Part shown: positions 44,335 through 55,944 of the stretch, piece after piece | Numbering within the stretch: the first letter of the stretch is position 1 | Layout of the letters: each line of letters opens with the position of its first letter | Origin: Metridium senile | Taxonomy: Eukaryota; Cnidaria; Anthozoa; Actiniaria; Metridiidae | DNA length: 64,000 bases | Assembly (NCBI GenBank): GCA_949775045.1 | Contig: OX459110.1 | Coordinates: forward strand, 12,495,741 to 12,559,740 | Direction: 5' to 3' | Made by a program: the position numbers and the translations under genes | The notes under the pieces: generated by a model | Database searches by the model: none | Seen by the model: the letters and a program-made list of their open reading frames with translations, nothing else | What the model was told of the DNA's origin: nothing

Positions 44335-45000
44335 TAATGGTGATTATGATATGATGATGATTAGAATCAGCGGGAGGTGATGATAATGATGATGATTAAT
44401 AACGATGGTGGTGGTAATGGTGATTATGATATGATGATGATTAGAATCAGCGGGAGGTGATGATAATGATGATGATTAATAACGATGGTGGTGGTAATGG
44501 TGATTATGATATGATGATGATTAGAATCAGCGGGAGGTGATGATAATGATGATGATTAATAACGATGGTGATGGTAATGGTGATTATGATATGATGATGA
44601 TTAGAATCAGCGGGAGGTGATAATAATGATGATGATTGATAACGATGGTGGTGGTGATGGTGATTATGATGATTATTAAGATCAGTAATAATTTATGATG
44701 GTTGCGATGATAATGATGATTGATGACGACGATGATAATGATGGTGGTAATGATAATGATGATGATTGATAACGACGATGATAATGATGATGGTTGCGAT
44801 GATAATGATGATGATTGATAACGACGATGATAATGATGGTGCATGTAATAATAATGATGATGAATTATGTCGATGATGATAATAATGATGGTGGTGATGA
44901 TAATTGATGACGATGATGGAGTTGGTGATGAAAATTAAATGATGGTAACAATGATGAAGATGATTGTGATGATAACGATGATCGATGGCAGCGGTGATTC
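44335..45000. repeat. 80-bp tandem repeat, four copies, within a (GAT)n field
   Basis: Units at 44339, 44419, 44499 and 44579: TGATTATGATATGATGATGA, TTAGAATCAGCGGGAGGTGA, near identical. Looser GAT/AAT triplets continue to 45000. Confidence 0.9.
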
Positions 45001-45009
45001 CGATGATGA

Positions 45010-45590
45010 CATGATCCTGAAAGAATATCCCATAACATATTAACTACCGAACGTTTCGAACATTACTCATCCGTCAACCATATACGACTAAAAAGCGAAT
45101 ATTTACTGAAACGTACTCCTCTGAATTGTTTTCTTAGAAACACTGAAATAATGAACACAATTTTAATCTATGCCCCCTAACCTTTAATAGTAGTTATAAT
45201 AATAATAACAATGATATATAATATTTATATATCGCCTATCCAAATCTGCCCTAGGCGCTTTACAAAACAAAAACATACATTAAAACAAAATGCGAGGTAG
45301 ACTGAGAGCTTACATGTTATTGTACATGTGAACATATATCTTTTTTGTCTGATGAGGCTCGTTTCTATGAAGATAGCGACAAAGTTAAATGACTTGCTCA
45401 AGTTTTATTTGCAATTGTCAAAAACCACTCAACTCGCTGAGTGTAGGTAAAACCATTTTAACATGTGCGAAGATAATTTCGTTACTTAGCAACCGTTGAC
45501 GATAGCTATACAGATGGTATAGTAATTGCGTGAGAAAATTGTTGGATAGCAATCCTTGATAATCAATTAGTTTTTTTACCGACTGTCTTC
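45010..45590. other. No gene; SINE-like scrap at 45180-45310
   Basis: AATAATAATAACAATGATAT, TATATCGCCTATCC and CTAGGCGCTTTACAAAAC resemble a dispersed repeat I recall from invertebrates. Not confirmed within the window. Confidence 0.35.
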
Positions 45591-45594
45591 TAGA

Positions 45595-45820
45595 CATTGG
45601 TTCATTTTCTTGAAGTGTTCCGCGTTTAGTTTAACGTTTCTTTCGTGCGGTTTTACACGTTTTATATACGTTTCTTGCGGTTCTTAGGCGTTTTTGTTCC
45701 GATTTCTCTGACACTATTCATTTTCTTGAAGTTTTCTGCATTTACTTTAACGTTTCTTTCGTGCGGTTTTACACGTTTTATATACGTTTCTTGCGGCTCT
45801 TAGGCGTTTTTGTTGCAGAA
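45595..45820. repeat. ~118-bp tandem duplication
   Basis: TTCATTTTCTTGAAGT, AACGTTTCTTTCGTGCGGTT, TACACGTTTTATATACGTTT and CTTAGGCGTTTTTGTT occur twice, about 118 bp apart, nearly identical. Confidence 0.85.
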
Positions 45821-45826
45821 ATATTT

Positions 45827-45975
45827 TACAAATCGTTTATTGTTCGTTGAACAACTCAGAAACAACTATATCACCGCAAGAAGTTTGACTGGTGTGTAGT
45901 ATGATAAACCTTTTGTAGTTAGAGTTGTGTGTGAGTTGTTCAACGAACAATAAACGATTTCTAAAATATTTCTAG
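45827..45975. mobile_element. Hairpin MITE with ~40-bp arms
   Basis: AAATATTTTACAAATCGTTT ... TTGAACAACTCA and its complement ending CGATTTCTAAAATATTT, around an ~70-bp centre. Confidence 0.8.
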
Positions 45976-46169
45976 GTGCCCACGGTTTTTCGATTCGCAC
46001 TGTAAGATTAGACAAACGAGAATCGTATGTTCTTTTGGTTAATGATTATTGACTCAGTCGAGAGAAATCCTCCGGTAATTCGCGTAAGCTATGCGTGCCG
46101 GCGTCTTTAGGATAAGGAAGTCTAAACCAGTCAAAGATCATTACAAAAGGCCAAAGAATCATTATTAGT

Positions 46170-46500
46170 TTAAGTTATCTTACGTGGGGCAGATTAGGAA
46201 AATCATTGCACTGGAAATGTACATAAGCAGCAGAATTAGAAGCAATGATCCAAATTAGATACACTGATCAACTATTCGAAATGAATTCGAAAATTGAAAG
46301 GGAAAGTTGAAATTATTAGCTCAACTAGTTGTCTTACGTGGGGCATATAAGGAAAATCCTTGCACTGGAAATGTACATAAGCCGCAGCAGAATTAGAAGC
46401 AATGATCCAAATTAGATACACAGTTCAACTGTTCGAAATGAATTCTAAAATTGGAAGGGAAAATTGAAATTATCAGTTCAAGTTGTCTTACTTGTAAATT
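46170..46500. repeat. ~153-bp tandem repeat, 2-3 copies
   Basis: CTTACGTGGGGCA.AT.AGGAAAAT, GCACTGGAAATGTACATAAG and GAATTAGAAGCAATGATCCA repeat near 46180 and 46332; a third, truncated start is near 46486. Confidence 0.8.
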
Positions 46501-46559
46501 GCAAATTAAGAAAATTCTTGCTGTGCAAAAGTACATTATAAGCAGCATGATGGAGGCAG

Positions 46560-47000
46560 CGGGATCGCATTAATAATAAATATAATTAAAATGAAAAGTA
46601 ATTAAAATGAAATTCGATGAAATGTATTATAAAAAATCGAAGCAATGATCACGTTTCAAAGCAAAAATCGAAATTCCAAGCACCTGTTTGCATTGAGCTC
46701 GATCGAGTATTCGAAAATCGAATAAAACTAGTCGAAAATTGATCATGAAATTTATTTATTTCATTTTAATGTTCGATAATTCGAACTACTTATGATAAAC
46801 AATCAAAGAAATGAGCGAACCAATCATCAACATTTGAAGAAATGAACGAAATTCGAAGCAACAATCAACATTCGAAGAAATGAAAAAAATTCGAAGCATG
46901 CATGCGCAACAATTAGCATATTAACAAAAAGTGAACGAAATTCGAGGCAACAATCAACTTTCAAAGAAATGAATGAAATTCGAAGCAATGATCAAATTCA
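46560..47000. repeat. Degenerate GAAATTCGAAGCAAT repeat
   Basis: Loose 20-40-bp units with ATTCGAAG, CAATGATCA and GAAGAAATGAA words. It resembles the GAATTCGAAAATTG phrases of the preceding array. Confidence 0.6.
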
Positions 47001-47795
47001 GCATTTGCTTAGCCAGTAATTGTTGACAAGCAACATTAAAGGCTTAGCTTCATAAGGAAACATTGATGTCACGAACTAAAAGGGTCTCAGATGAAACTTA
47101 CTTTGTTAATGCAAGGAAATGAGTGACTTGAATAAACATGTCGGTTTTTGTACTCAAACCGAGATTCGTTTTCATCAAACATTGATCAAAGTTGTGCAAT
47201 ACTGAGCAAAAATAATGACAACATTGTAAAACATGGTAGAACATTTCAGAAAACGTTTTTCACGAAAACGCTAAATCACAAAATAACTAAATACTTGAAC
47301 ATTTCGGTGAAAATGAAAACAAAATTTCTAAGAAAAGCCATTTCAATCAATAAACACAACCAACAACAAACAAAAGGATTTAAAAGAAGAAAAAGGAAAA
47401 GTTAAAAAGGAATATAATGTGTACTGAGCTCTTCTTCAAGGCCTATGATTATCTTATATACAAAATGACGATTCCAAGTAAGAATTGAATATAAATTACA
47501 TGCAGAAAGAAATATTTTTTTTGCAACTAAAACGCAATTATTCATATGCAAAGAAAGAAAAAGTTCCTGTCTTCCAGTCAAAAACATAGTTATCTTACGA
47601 ACAAAAACACGATGCCAAGACAGAATTCTGATAAACATGCAGAAAGAAACATATATATTTTATATTCATATGCAATGAGAGAACTTTCCTGTCTTTTTAA
47701 GTTTCAATACAATTAGAAACCATTACGTATAAGCATGTCATCCCTGACAGAACTTATGACAACTGCAAATAAATACTGAAAGGCTTTGTATTTAT
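47000..47795. other. No confident feature
   Basis: An 85-codon basic plus frame (47148-47405) lacks family resemblance or splice context. Confidence 0.4.
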
Positions 47796-47798
47796 AGC

Positions 47799-48656
47799 GA
47801 CGGTCCATTAGACATTTGACGGGGGTTGGGCAATTGCAGAAAAAGAAAATCGAGCTTTAACGGCCCTGAAGCTAAAAACAATATCGTGCACATAACAACA
47901 AAAACAAAAACCATTTATCGTACAAGGTGGTAAATACATAAGGACAAAAACAAACCATTTATCGTACAAGGTGGTAAATACATAAGGACAAAAACAAACC
48001 ATTTATCGTACAAGGTGGTAAATACATAAGGACAAAAACAAACCATTTATCGTACAAGGTGGTAAATACATAAGGACAAAAACAAACCATTTATCGTACA
48101 AGGTGGTAAATACATAAGGACAAAAACAAACCATTTATCGTACAAGGTGGTAAATACATAAGGACAAAAACAAACCATTTATCGTACAAGGTGGTAAATA
48201 CATAAGGACAAAAACAAACCATTTATCGTACAAGGTGGTAAATACATAAGGACAAAAACAAACCATTTATCGTACAAGGTGGTAAATACATAAGGACAAA
48301 AACAAACCATTTATCGTACAAGGTGGTAAATACATAAGGACAAAAACAAACCATTTATCGTACAAGGTGGTAAATACATAAGGACAAAAACAAACCATTT
48401 ATCGTACAAGGTGGTAAATACATAAGGACAAAAACAAACCATTTATCGTACAAGGTGGTAAATACATAAGGACAAAAACAAACCATTTATCGTACAAGGT
48501 GGTAAATACATAAGGACAAAAACAAACCATTTATCGTACAAGGTGGTAAATACAAGAGGGCTTACACATCCATAGCACTGCCTCAAGGACAACAAAATAT
48601 CACATGCACCAAAAATATTGCCCAGCCCCTCACCCCTTAAATATACCATGGTTCCT
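47799..48656. mobile_element. DNA transposon-like element carrying a 44-bp array
   Basis: Imperfect inverted ends: left GGTCCATTAGACATTTGACG, GGGGTTGGGCAAT; right complement AACCATGGTATATTTAAGG, GGTGAGGGGCTGGGCAAT. Most of the interior is the 44-bp array. No target duplication evident and no transposase, so the class is uncertain. Confidence 0.55.
47911..48554. repeat. 44-bp satellite, 14.6 essentially identical units
   Basis: Unit CCATTTATCGTACAAGGTGG + TAAATACATAAGGACAAAAA + CAAA. Starts fall exactly every 44 bp from 47911 to 48527, with no substitution noticed. The first unit lacks part of its left flank, and the last breaks after AAATACA. Confidence 0.97.
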
Positions 48657-48659
48657 CCC

Positions 48660-49015
48660 TTAGAACTGCTTGACAACAAGACGATTGAATTGGTCTCAAA
48701 GTTTAAGCAATCAACTAGATATGAAAACTTTCGAAAAACAATTTTTCATCAATGTTGTAAAATGTTGGCAACCGAGAAGTGACAAATTATTATATCGCAA
48801 AATATAAAGGTTTTCCTAATTAGCCCGGCAAGAACAATAGTTCATTATTAAATAATTAATTGGTCGCCATTTTTCGATTTGATGTATTTAATTAGTGTGT
48901 TATATTAAATAGTAAAACATCTTATTGCTGTTGTTATAGAATGCAAAATCTTGATCTAGAAACAACAAAGGTTCTAGTTAGTCTGCTATATTAACGATTT
49001 AGGTTAGTTTGTTTT
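48660..49015. other. No recognised feature
   Basis: AT-rich. It would be intronic if the promoter candidate at 49018-49200 is real. Confidence 0.4.
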
Positions 49016-49017
49016 AC

Positions 49018-49200
49018 TTACAGAAAGAAACCAAATCTGCAGCTTCCAAAGCTGTTCATCTAAGCAACGTGCTTCGTGTCTTGTTTCAACTAAAGTTTCA
49101 AACCAAAACCAAACGTCACTTCTTGGGAAGCTTAAAAAGAGTGCGCGGATTACAAGCACTCTGATTGGCTTAAGTATTTTATATGCTCGAAATCTTATTG
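49018..49200 (-). promoter_or_regulatory. Candidate promoter and first exon on the minus strand
   Basis: On the minus strand: AACCAATAAG, then CATATAAAATAC, then AGCCAATCAGAG, then about 140 bp with an ATG (MNSFGSCRFGFF) ending at a consensus donor TTTCT/GTAAGTAAAAC at 49019. CCAAT, TATA-like box and donor are in plausible order, but the second CCAAT lies downstream of the TATA and AGCCAATCAGAG is part of a dispersed repeat here. No following exon identified. Read the other way, an acceptor CTTACAG precedes a 46-codon basic plus-strand frame; I favour neither strongly. Confidence 0.25.
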
Positions 49201-49329
49201 GTTGAAGCAAAAAATCCTTACAGATGTCGAAAAAAACCCGATGCGTTCAATTCATGACGTTGTTTGTGACTTCATGAGGATGGTTGGTTGGTAATTTTTT
49301 ACATACGTCGCATTTATTGATTACAGAAA

Positions 49330-49475
49330 AATACTGTTTATTTTGACGATGACGACGATGATGACGACAATGATGATGTGATAATGATATAATGATAATG
49401 TTGATGATGATGATGATGATAATTTGGACAATAATAGTGATGATGATAACGATAATAATGCTGATTATCATCAAC
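49330..49475. repeat. (GAT)n-rich microsatellite
   Basis: Imperfect GAC/GAT/AAT triplets. Confidence 0.8.
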
Positions 49476-49479
49476 ATAC

Positions 49480-50035
49480 TAGGTCAAATAATAAACTGCC
49501 CTATTGAAAACGCGCGCCCAGTGGGCGAAAATGAATCGCTCCGCTCGGGCGCAAAAAACGCTACTCGGACCACAAATAAACAATATGCCCTCCAAATGTT
49601 ATTGTCCTATTGTTATGATGATAACTATATATAGACATTAGATATTCACGATTATAGAAATAGTAGATTGTTTATACTGACATGCTAGCTATTTTACTAC
49701 GAAACATGATTAAATGTAAACAGTAATTCTAAACGTGATGTATAATACAGATAGCAGTTAACGTTGACGTCATTAGTATAACTTTCATTACAATAAGTCA
49801 ATTAGCTCGAGACGTTAGACATGTTAGACGTTATTTGGGAGTTTTAAGATAAAATAGTATCGGTCTTCTTGCACGTAGCTCACCCAGGGATGAAGCTTCA
49901 TGACACATTGTCACTTAGTTAAGTATTTTTTTACTTTTTCAATTGTACAATAGTGCAACAGATGTTACGAATTTTATGTCGGCAACATTGAATCATAAGG
50001 CAACTTGTTTTTCAGTTTATTTAAAAAAGAAAAAG
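49480..50035. other. No gene; one CRE-type TGACGTCA at 49765-49772
   Basis: GCGC-rich phrase near 49510-49560 without a recognised element. Confidence 0.4.
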
Positions 50036-50037
50036 TC

Positions 50038-50108
50038 AGCGAAGAGAAGAAAAGAGAAGAAAAGAGAAGAGAAGAGAAGAGAAGAGAAGAGAAGAGAAGA
50101 GAAGAGAA
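50038..50108. repeat. (GAAGA)n microsatellite
   Basis: GAAGAGAAGA units; source of the Lys/Arg/Glu-rich frame over it. Confidence 0.9.
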
Positions 50109-50587
50109 CAGACACGCCAAAAAAACCCGAACACAACAAAACTGAAATCTACCACGGATGTAAATGTCAGTTCTACAGATTAGGATGTTTTAAATGATAA
50201 GATAGGTAGCCTGTTCAACGTACGTTATCGTAAGATTGTTAAAATGTAACATATTTGTAAAATAGTAAATGTAGTTAATTTACCGTGGCCGGAAGAGATA
50301 CATATATTTCCTTTTTACTGCGATGTTTGATCTATAGACGATTACCAAAATGGTCGTACTGCCATGCCCTAGCATAAATAGCAGTCAGGTATAAATAAAC
50401 CTAGCAGGCATCTCTCATAGGAGTCTGGAAACGAGTACTGTTGGTCTTGTAAACTTAAACTTAGAATACCAAATCAAATAGATCAATTTATTCTTTATAG
50501 CATAATATAGCATGTATACTATTTTTTTGAGTGTGCACTAAAATAAAGTACATTTCAAATTGTGCTTTAAGAACTGCAAAAGATGTA

Positions 50588-50866
50588 CAATAATAATAAT
50601 AATAATAATATAATATTTGCCACAGCAGATCCACATAGTGGTTATTCTTCTGCTGGCACTCACACTCACTACCTCTACATTAAATATTTTTCATAAATCA
50701 CTCTCACATGTTGAGGGAGGAAAACAAGATAACCCGGAGAAAACCCCTCGTGGCATGGCAGAGAACAACACATCAAACCAACTCATATGATCCGGTGCCC
50801 GAGCTGGAAAATCGAACCCAGATCACAGCGGTGAATTGAAAGGCCGGTCACCCTCACCAATGCATT
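50588..50866 (-). mobile_element. tRNA-derived SINE, ~280 bp
   Basis: On the minus strand: an A-box-like TTGGTGAGGGTGACCGG (50860-50844), then a B box GGTTCGATTTTCC (50818-50806) as in a Pol III promoter, then a unique body (GGGGTTTTCTCCGGGTTATC), and an (ATT)n tail at 50612-50588. Order and tail fit a complete tRNA-type SINE. No copy elsewhere in the window shows it to be repetitive. Confidence 0.7.
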
Positions 50867-50924
50867 TCGGTCTTGGAATGCACTATTCTGTATCAACCTT
50901 TTTGAAATGGATGTATACAACATA

Positions 50925-51221
50925 CACTTATTTCAAAAAAGCTTGACGGAGTGAACGTTAAATGGCGAACGGCCCCTGCACGACCAAAAGGAATTGTGGG
51001 TACGCATAGAACATATCCTAGTGTTTTTCTGGATTGATAAGGCACAGTTTCATCATTTTTTCAAAAGCTCTTCTCAATAAACGGAGCTGGAGTTATGCAG
51101 TAAATCCGTTTTGTGCCACAAAAGATGCATAAGTAAAAATCAAATACCCACAATTCGTTTTGGTCGTGCAATCGCCGTTCGCCATTCACCGTTTTCTCCG
51201 TCAGCCTTTTTTGAAATAAGT
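50925..51221. mobile_element. Palindromic MITE, relative of 28446-28753
   Basis: Left CACTTATTTCAAAAAAGCTT, GACGGAGTGAACG; right complement CTCCGTCAGCCTTTTTTGAA + ATAAG. A solo right end of the same family (CAACCTTTTTGAAATGGATG + TATA) sits just left at 50895-50918. Confidence 0.75.
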
Positions 51222-51591
51222 TTATATTCTATATGGCATTTAGTACTACAAATATAACTAATGATATGGGCATTACCGCACAAGCTTTCCCCTCCTCCAC
51301 AAATTGCCTAGTAATCAAATAACTAATGACTCACAATATCATACCACTCCATACTGATCATAGCAACTGGTCTTGGTCAAATATATATATGAATCTAAAT
51401 ATACCGCATGCAGACACCGCAAAATAATATATATCGTACAGACGGTCGTAATCAATCATCATGCTCCTTGCTATACATTGAATGTCATTAAGGTCTGGCC
51501 CCAGGGGGAAGGGGGACTCTCGAGTAAAAAATATCATATCAATGTTTCTCCTATACAAAGTTATCGTTTGTGCGCTCTTCCATATCCCGCA

Positions 51592-51613
51592 GGGGGGGGG
51601 GGGGGGGGGGGGG
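51592..51613. repeat. (G)22 run
   Basis: Uninterrupted guanine run. C-runs of 34 and 32 occur at 59450 and 61437, equal to G-runs on the other strand. Confidence 0.9.
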
Positions 51614-51620
51614 TTCTCCC

Positions 51621-51872
51621 TTAGAAAATGGATAGGGGTGCTCGACGGACCTTTTAGGGTCGAAAATAAGACCCTCGCGTACCATTTAGGGTCTCGAACT
51701 GGCTCCTTACCTTTTAGGGTCAGTTTTCAAACTTAAGATTATACATATTGATAAAATTTTTAAATGTTGTTGTGCCTTTTAGGGTCTGAAATCAATATCT
51801 GAGTTAATTTATGCGTACCTTTTAGGGTCATTTTCAAAACCGTCCGACGAGCACCCCTATCAATTTTCTTTT
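51621..51872. mobile_element. MITE with TAGGGGTGCTCG(A/T)CGGAC ends and ACCTTTTAGGGTC repeats
   Basis: Inverted ends TTAGAAAATGGATAGGGGTG and CACCCCTATCAATTTTCTTT; the inner edges are CTCGACGGACC/CGTCCGACGAG. Five copies of the word (A)CCTTTTAGGGTC lie inside at irregular spacing. A half copy is at 27761-27885. Confidence 0.8.
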
Positions 51873-51879
51873 ATTAAAG

Positions 51880-52770
51880 GCGTCTTTCTCCCTCCCTCCA
51901 ACCTTGGTTTTTGGTGTTTTTGACCATTTATATTGTCAGTGTTACATATTTCTCTTTAAGAAAATAAATTAAAATTTTTCTTTAAACTACGTTTTTTAAT
52001 GTGAAATGTAATGCTGATTCCAAATTTGTAAAGAAAAATGGGGTGTCCCGAGCTCGTCTTAGAGATAATCAGCATTTAGCTCAAGGTTTTGAAGCAAAGT
52101 TGTTTTGCTAACGGACGTAATATAAAAAAAAAAAAAAAAATTCAAAACAAAACCACAACAAAATGGTTATTGTCATACTATATAAAGCACAAATGCCAGC
52201 TAATGAATCATTCTACAATACCATAATATACAACATGGATATTTTTGAATAAAAGACAAAGAAATACCTTGATCTGTCATATGCGTCTCTGTCTATTTTA
52301 TACGTCAAGGGCGTCTTTCTACCTACTTTCTATATGACCAGTTCCTCATCACAACACCACATACAAAGCTTGGAATGCCAAACTCACGCCTACATGCATA
52401 TCCAAATCACGCTTAATTTTTCCTCAGAAAAAAATATATTTACAGAATCAGTTCTAAAAATGAAAAGATGATTTCTCGATTATTAATACATCATAAGTGG
52501 CGACAAATGACTTTTGAGCTGACCGCTGATCGATTTTTGATATAATTGTACCAGTGGTAGTTATAGGCACCATAGTGTTATAGTTGTTATAGATAGTATG
52601 GTTGCTTAGATACCTAAATATGTCGGTTACAAACCTACGTCATAACGGTTTGTTAATTTTTAATCAAAAAGATATTATAAAATATATTAAACGCTCACAC
52701 GTACAGAAGCAGCGAGAAGGGAAGAGAAAATTGCATCCAAAATGGCTGAGATTATTTTTTGGCAAATATA
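51880..52770. other. No recognised gene
   Basis: Includes an A-run near 52122-52140; nothing else supported. Confidence 0.45.
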
Positions 52771-53066
52771 CACCTATTTCAAAAATCGCAGCCGAAGCTA
52801 CTGTCCACTCAGTACTCTGGAGCCTGCAAAGGATGTCGGTAATATGAACATAAACTGTTAAAGCATGGTACGAGTCTTTTAAAGCAAAAAATTCAGTGTT
52901 TTATTATCTACCACTGCAACAAGTTGTTATGGTCATATAACACAAACACGTACAACCAAAATATGTTATGAATAAATCGATAACAAGAGAAGAAATACAG
53001 ACATCCTTTGCGTACTTCAGAGTGAGGACTGTAGCTTTGTTTGCGACAAAGATTTTTGAAATAGGT
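52771..53066. mobile_element. ~296-bp palindromic MITE (CACCTATTTCAAAAA family)
   Basis: Left CACCTATTTCAAAAATCGCA ... GCCTGCAAAGGATGTCGGTA, right complement ACATCCTTTGCGTAC ... GATTTTTGAAATAGG. The core (GTCATATAACACAAACACGT) matches 2969-3345 and, inverted, 17040-17337. Confidence 0.85.
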
Positions 53067-53069
53067 TTA

Positions 53070-53665
53070 AAAAGACGTCACAAATGTTTAGTCACTTCTA
53101 AATAAATAACAAGCAAAACAGAAACCGCGGTGCGCGTGTGTATGGTATAGGCGGACGTATACAGTAACGTAGTTTCTTATGGTTTTGTCAACCAATATTG
53201 AAACCGTTTTTAATAGTACAAAGAAAATTGAAAAACCTATTGCAAAAATGTTTGACAAATTATCATCACAATACTAAAACTTGTAAACACTTTGCTCATC
53301 TATATAGTTTCTTCAGTACAGCGGTCAAACGACTACGCATGCGTGACAAAATTTTCACTGCGGTAAATTTGCCATTGCAAACATTAGGAATTTCGGACTA
53401 CAGTGTTTGAAGTCGATTTATAAGAAAGTCCCTGAATATATAAGCTTGAAGTTTCGTGTACAAAATCTTAGTTATATTGTTAAGCTACCATTAGTTTATA
53501 CTTTGGTATTTTTGTTTATATTTTGAGAAAAAAGCGACGAAAGACGTACATTCTTTTATAGAGTCCGAACGAATGTAAGATTTGTGTGCTGGATCATTTT
53601 ACTTGTTTGTTTGTTTTTTTTCGCACATTCGTAGTCGTTTTACCGCTGTGTTAGTTTCTTCTATA
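53070..53665. other. No recognised feature
   Basis: A 70-codon basic plus frame at 53198 has no support. Confidence 0.4.
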
Positions 53666-53668
53666 ATA

Positions 53669-53780
53669 CAGTGGGACCCCGTTAATCCGGCAACCGAAGG
53701 GAAGGCATGCATTTTGTCGAAATGGCCGCAATAACGGGGTGGCCGCATTAAACGGGTGGCCGTAAGACGGGGTTCCGCTG
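53669..53780. mobile_element. CAGTGGGACCCCG MITE with TA target duplication
   Basis: Ends CAGTGGGACCCCGTTAATCC and GACGGGGTTCCGCTG, TA at 53667-53668 and 53781-53782. Short relative of 3354-3540. Confidence 0.8.
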
Positions 53781-53784
53781 TACT

Positions 53785-54165
53785 GGAAACCGCGAGGCTT
53801 GCGCAATCGCTTATTATATTCCAATCATTAAAGCACACAAATAAACATTCATTAATACACAAAAAGGCGATGATCTACTCTTCATATGAATACATAGTAT
53901 ATTTATACATATAAAGCCGGAATAAAACAATTTAACTGATTTAGAACGTATAATTAAATAGATTACCACTTGCAACGAAAACGTATTTTAAGGATCTTTT
54001 TTTCTAAGAATTGATACCTTGTTTTGGCTAGTGTTAGGCATAAATACCGGATAAATACAACAGAACCTTTATGGATACATCTACGTTTATGCAGTGCCGG
54101 ATTCACACAGAGCCAAAGAGTCTGGTATCGTGTGTATTTGATAAATTAGTTATCAAACGTTATTA
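53785..54165. other. No recognised feature
   Basis: Nothing supported. Confidence 0.4.
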
Positions 54166-54169
54166 AAGA

Positions 54170-55390
54170 GGTATGAGAGGGAGAGTTGACTAGATCGTAT
54201 TGTGTCTAATATTTTGCCAGTTAAAGAAACTAATCAGTATGGCTGTTGATCAAAGCTGCATAAAGGAAGGCAATCAACAATAGTAAAATAGGGAAATGAC
54301 CGTAGTCGGAATCCGCTCTTGCCTTTCTAAAAAAACTTTAAATCTTTAAAAAGATTTTAAAATATGGTATGGAAGAAAGCGTTCACTAGTTCGTATTTTG
54401 TCTAATATTTTGCCAGTTAAAGAAACCAATATGGCTGTTGATCAAAGCTGCATAAAGGAAGTCAATCAACAATAGTAAAACAGGGAAATGACCGCAATCG
54501 GAGGTAAAAAAGACCGCTTGTGCCTTTCTAAAAAAACTTCCTCTTTATAGGAAAAAAATATAAAATATGACTAGTTCGCATTTTGTCTAAATATTTTGCC
54601 AGTCAAATAAACCAATATGGCTGTTGATCAAACCTACATAAAGAAAGACAATCAACAATAGTAAAACAGGGAAATGACTGCAGTCGGATGCCGCTCTGGC
54701 CTTTCTAAAAAAAACTTCCTTTTTCTAGAAAAAAAAAGATCTAAAATATGGTATGGAAGAAAGAGTTCACTAGTTCGCATTTTGTCTAAATATTTTGCCA
54801 GTCAAATAAACCAATATGGCTGTTGATCAAACCTACATAAAGAAAGACAATCAACAATAGTAAAACAGGGAAATGACTGCAGTCGGATGCCGCTCTGGCC
54901 TTTCTAAAAAAAACTTCCTTTTTCTAGAAAAAAAAAGATCTAAAATATGGTATGGAAGAAAGAGTTCACTAGTTCGCATTTTGTCTAAATATTTTGCCAG
55001 TCAAAGAAACCAACATGGCTGTTGATCAAACCTACATAAAGAAAGACAATCAACAATAGTAAAACAAGGAAGTGACTGCATGAGTCGGAGGCAAGAAAAG
55101 ACCGCTCTTGCCTTTCTAAATAAAAAAACTTGCTCTTTCTAGAAAAAAAAAGATCTAAAAGAATGGTATGGAAGGAAGCATTGACTAGTTCGCATTTTGT
55201 CTAAATATTTTGACAGTCAAAGAATTAACAAATATGGCTGTAGATCGACAAACCTGCGGAAAGGGAGAGAATGAACAATAGTAAAAAAGGGAAGTAACCG
55301 CAGTCGGAGGCCGCTCTAGCCTTTCTAAAAAAACACAAGAAAAGACTTCCTCTTTCTAGAAAAAGCAAGAATTAAAATATCTAATAACAT
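54170..55390. repeat. ~200-bp satellite, six copies
   Basis: Each unit has ACTAGTTCGCATTTTGTCTA, ATATTTTGCCAGTCAAA, AATATGGCTGTTGATCAA, ACAATCAACAATAGTAAAAC, CAGTCGGA and GCCTTTCTAAAAAAA. Units 3 and 4 (54560-54960) are almost identical; outer units are more diverged, as expected of unequal exchange. Confidence 0.92.
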
Positions 55391-55399
55391 AAAATAAAA

Positions 55400-55650
55400 C
55401 AAAAAACGTTTGAGCTGAAAGAACTCCAAAAGTAAATTTAATTCTTAGTGCACCACATATAAATCTCAATGCTCTTACAATTAATATGGAAAATACAGTA
55501 GAATGTAAATGATTATAATAACAATATGGAAAATAATGATAGGAATAGTAATCATATAAACGAAACTCAAGACATAACTATTAAATTCCTCGAGTCTTTC
55601 TTGCTATAACGCCGGTCGTTAGACTAACGACTCGACGGAAGGTGCGTTCC
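55400..55650. other. Flank between satellite and MITE, nothing supported
   Basis: AT-rich. Confidence 0.4.
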
Positions 55651-55655
55651 TTATA

Positions 55656-55939
55656 CACCCTTTCGGAGAAACTTTGTCACCCGTCAAGTGAAAAGCCTAC
55701 AAGCTAATAGCGCAGGATTATGGGTTACCTATGTATACTTAATTAGAACGCAGGGATTTCATGGCCACATTGCTACACTTGTCAATATGTTATTGAGAAA
55801 TGTCCATTTTGACTTAATATCAAATAACAAGAAAGGCGTTCCGAATGCACATTTAGTTTCTGAACTGATCCATGACCCTTTGCGCCATGCCACTAGCTTG
55901 TGTGCTTTTCACGGGTGACAAACCTTCTCGGAAAGGGTG
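55656..55939. mobile_element. Palindromic MITE with CACCCTTTCGGAGAA ends
   Basis: Left CACCCTTTCGGAGAAACTTT, GTCACCCGTCAAGTGAAAAG; right complement GGGTGACAAACCTTCTCGG + AAAGGGTG. TATA on the left and CATA on the right. ~65-bp arms. Confidence 0.8.
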
Positions 55940-55944
55940 CATAA

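Noticed and set aside
47911..48554. CRISPR array
   Set aside because: The 44-bp units are contiguous with no variable spacers, in an animal genome; it is a satellite.
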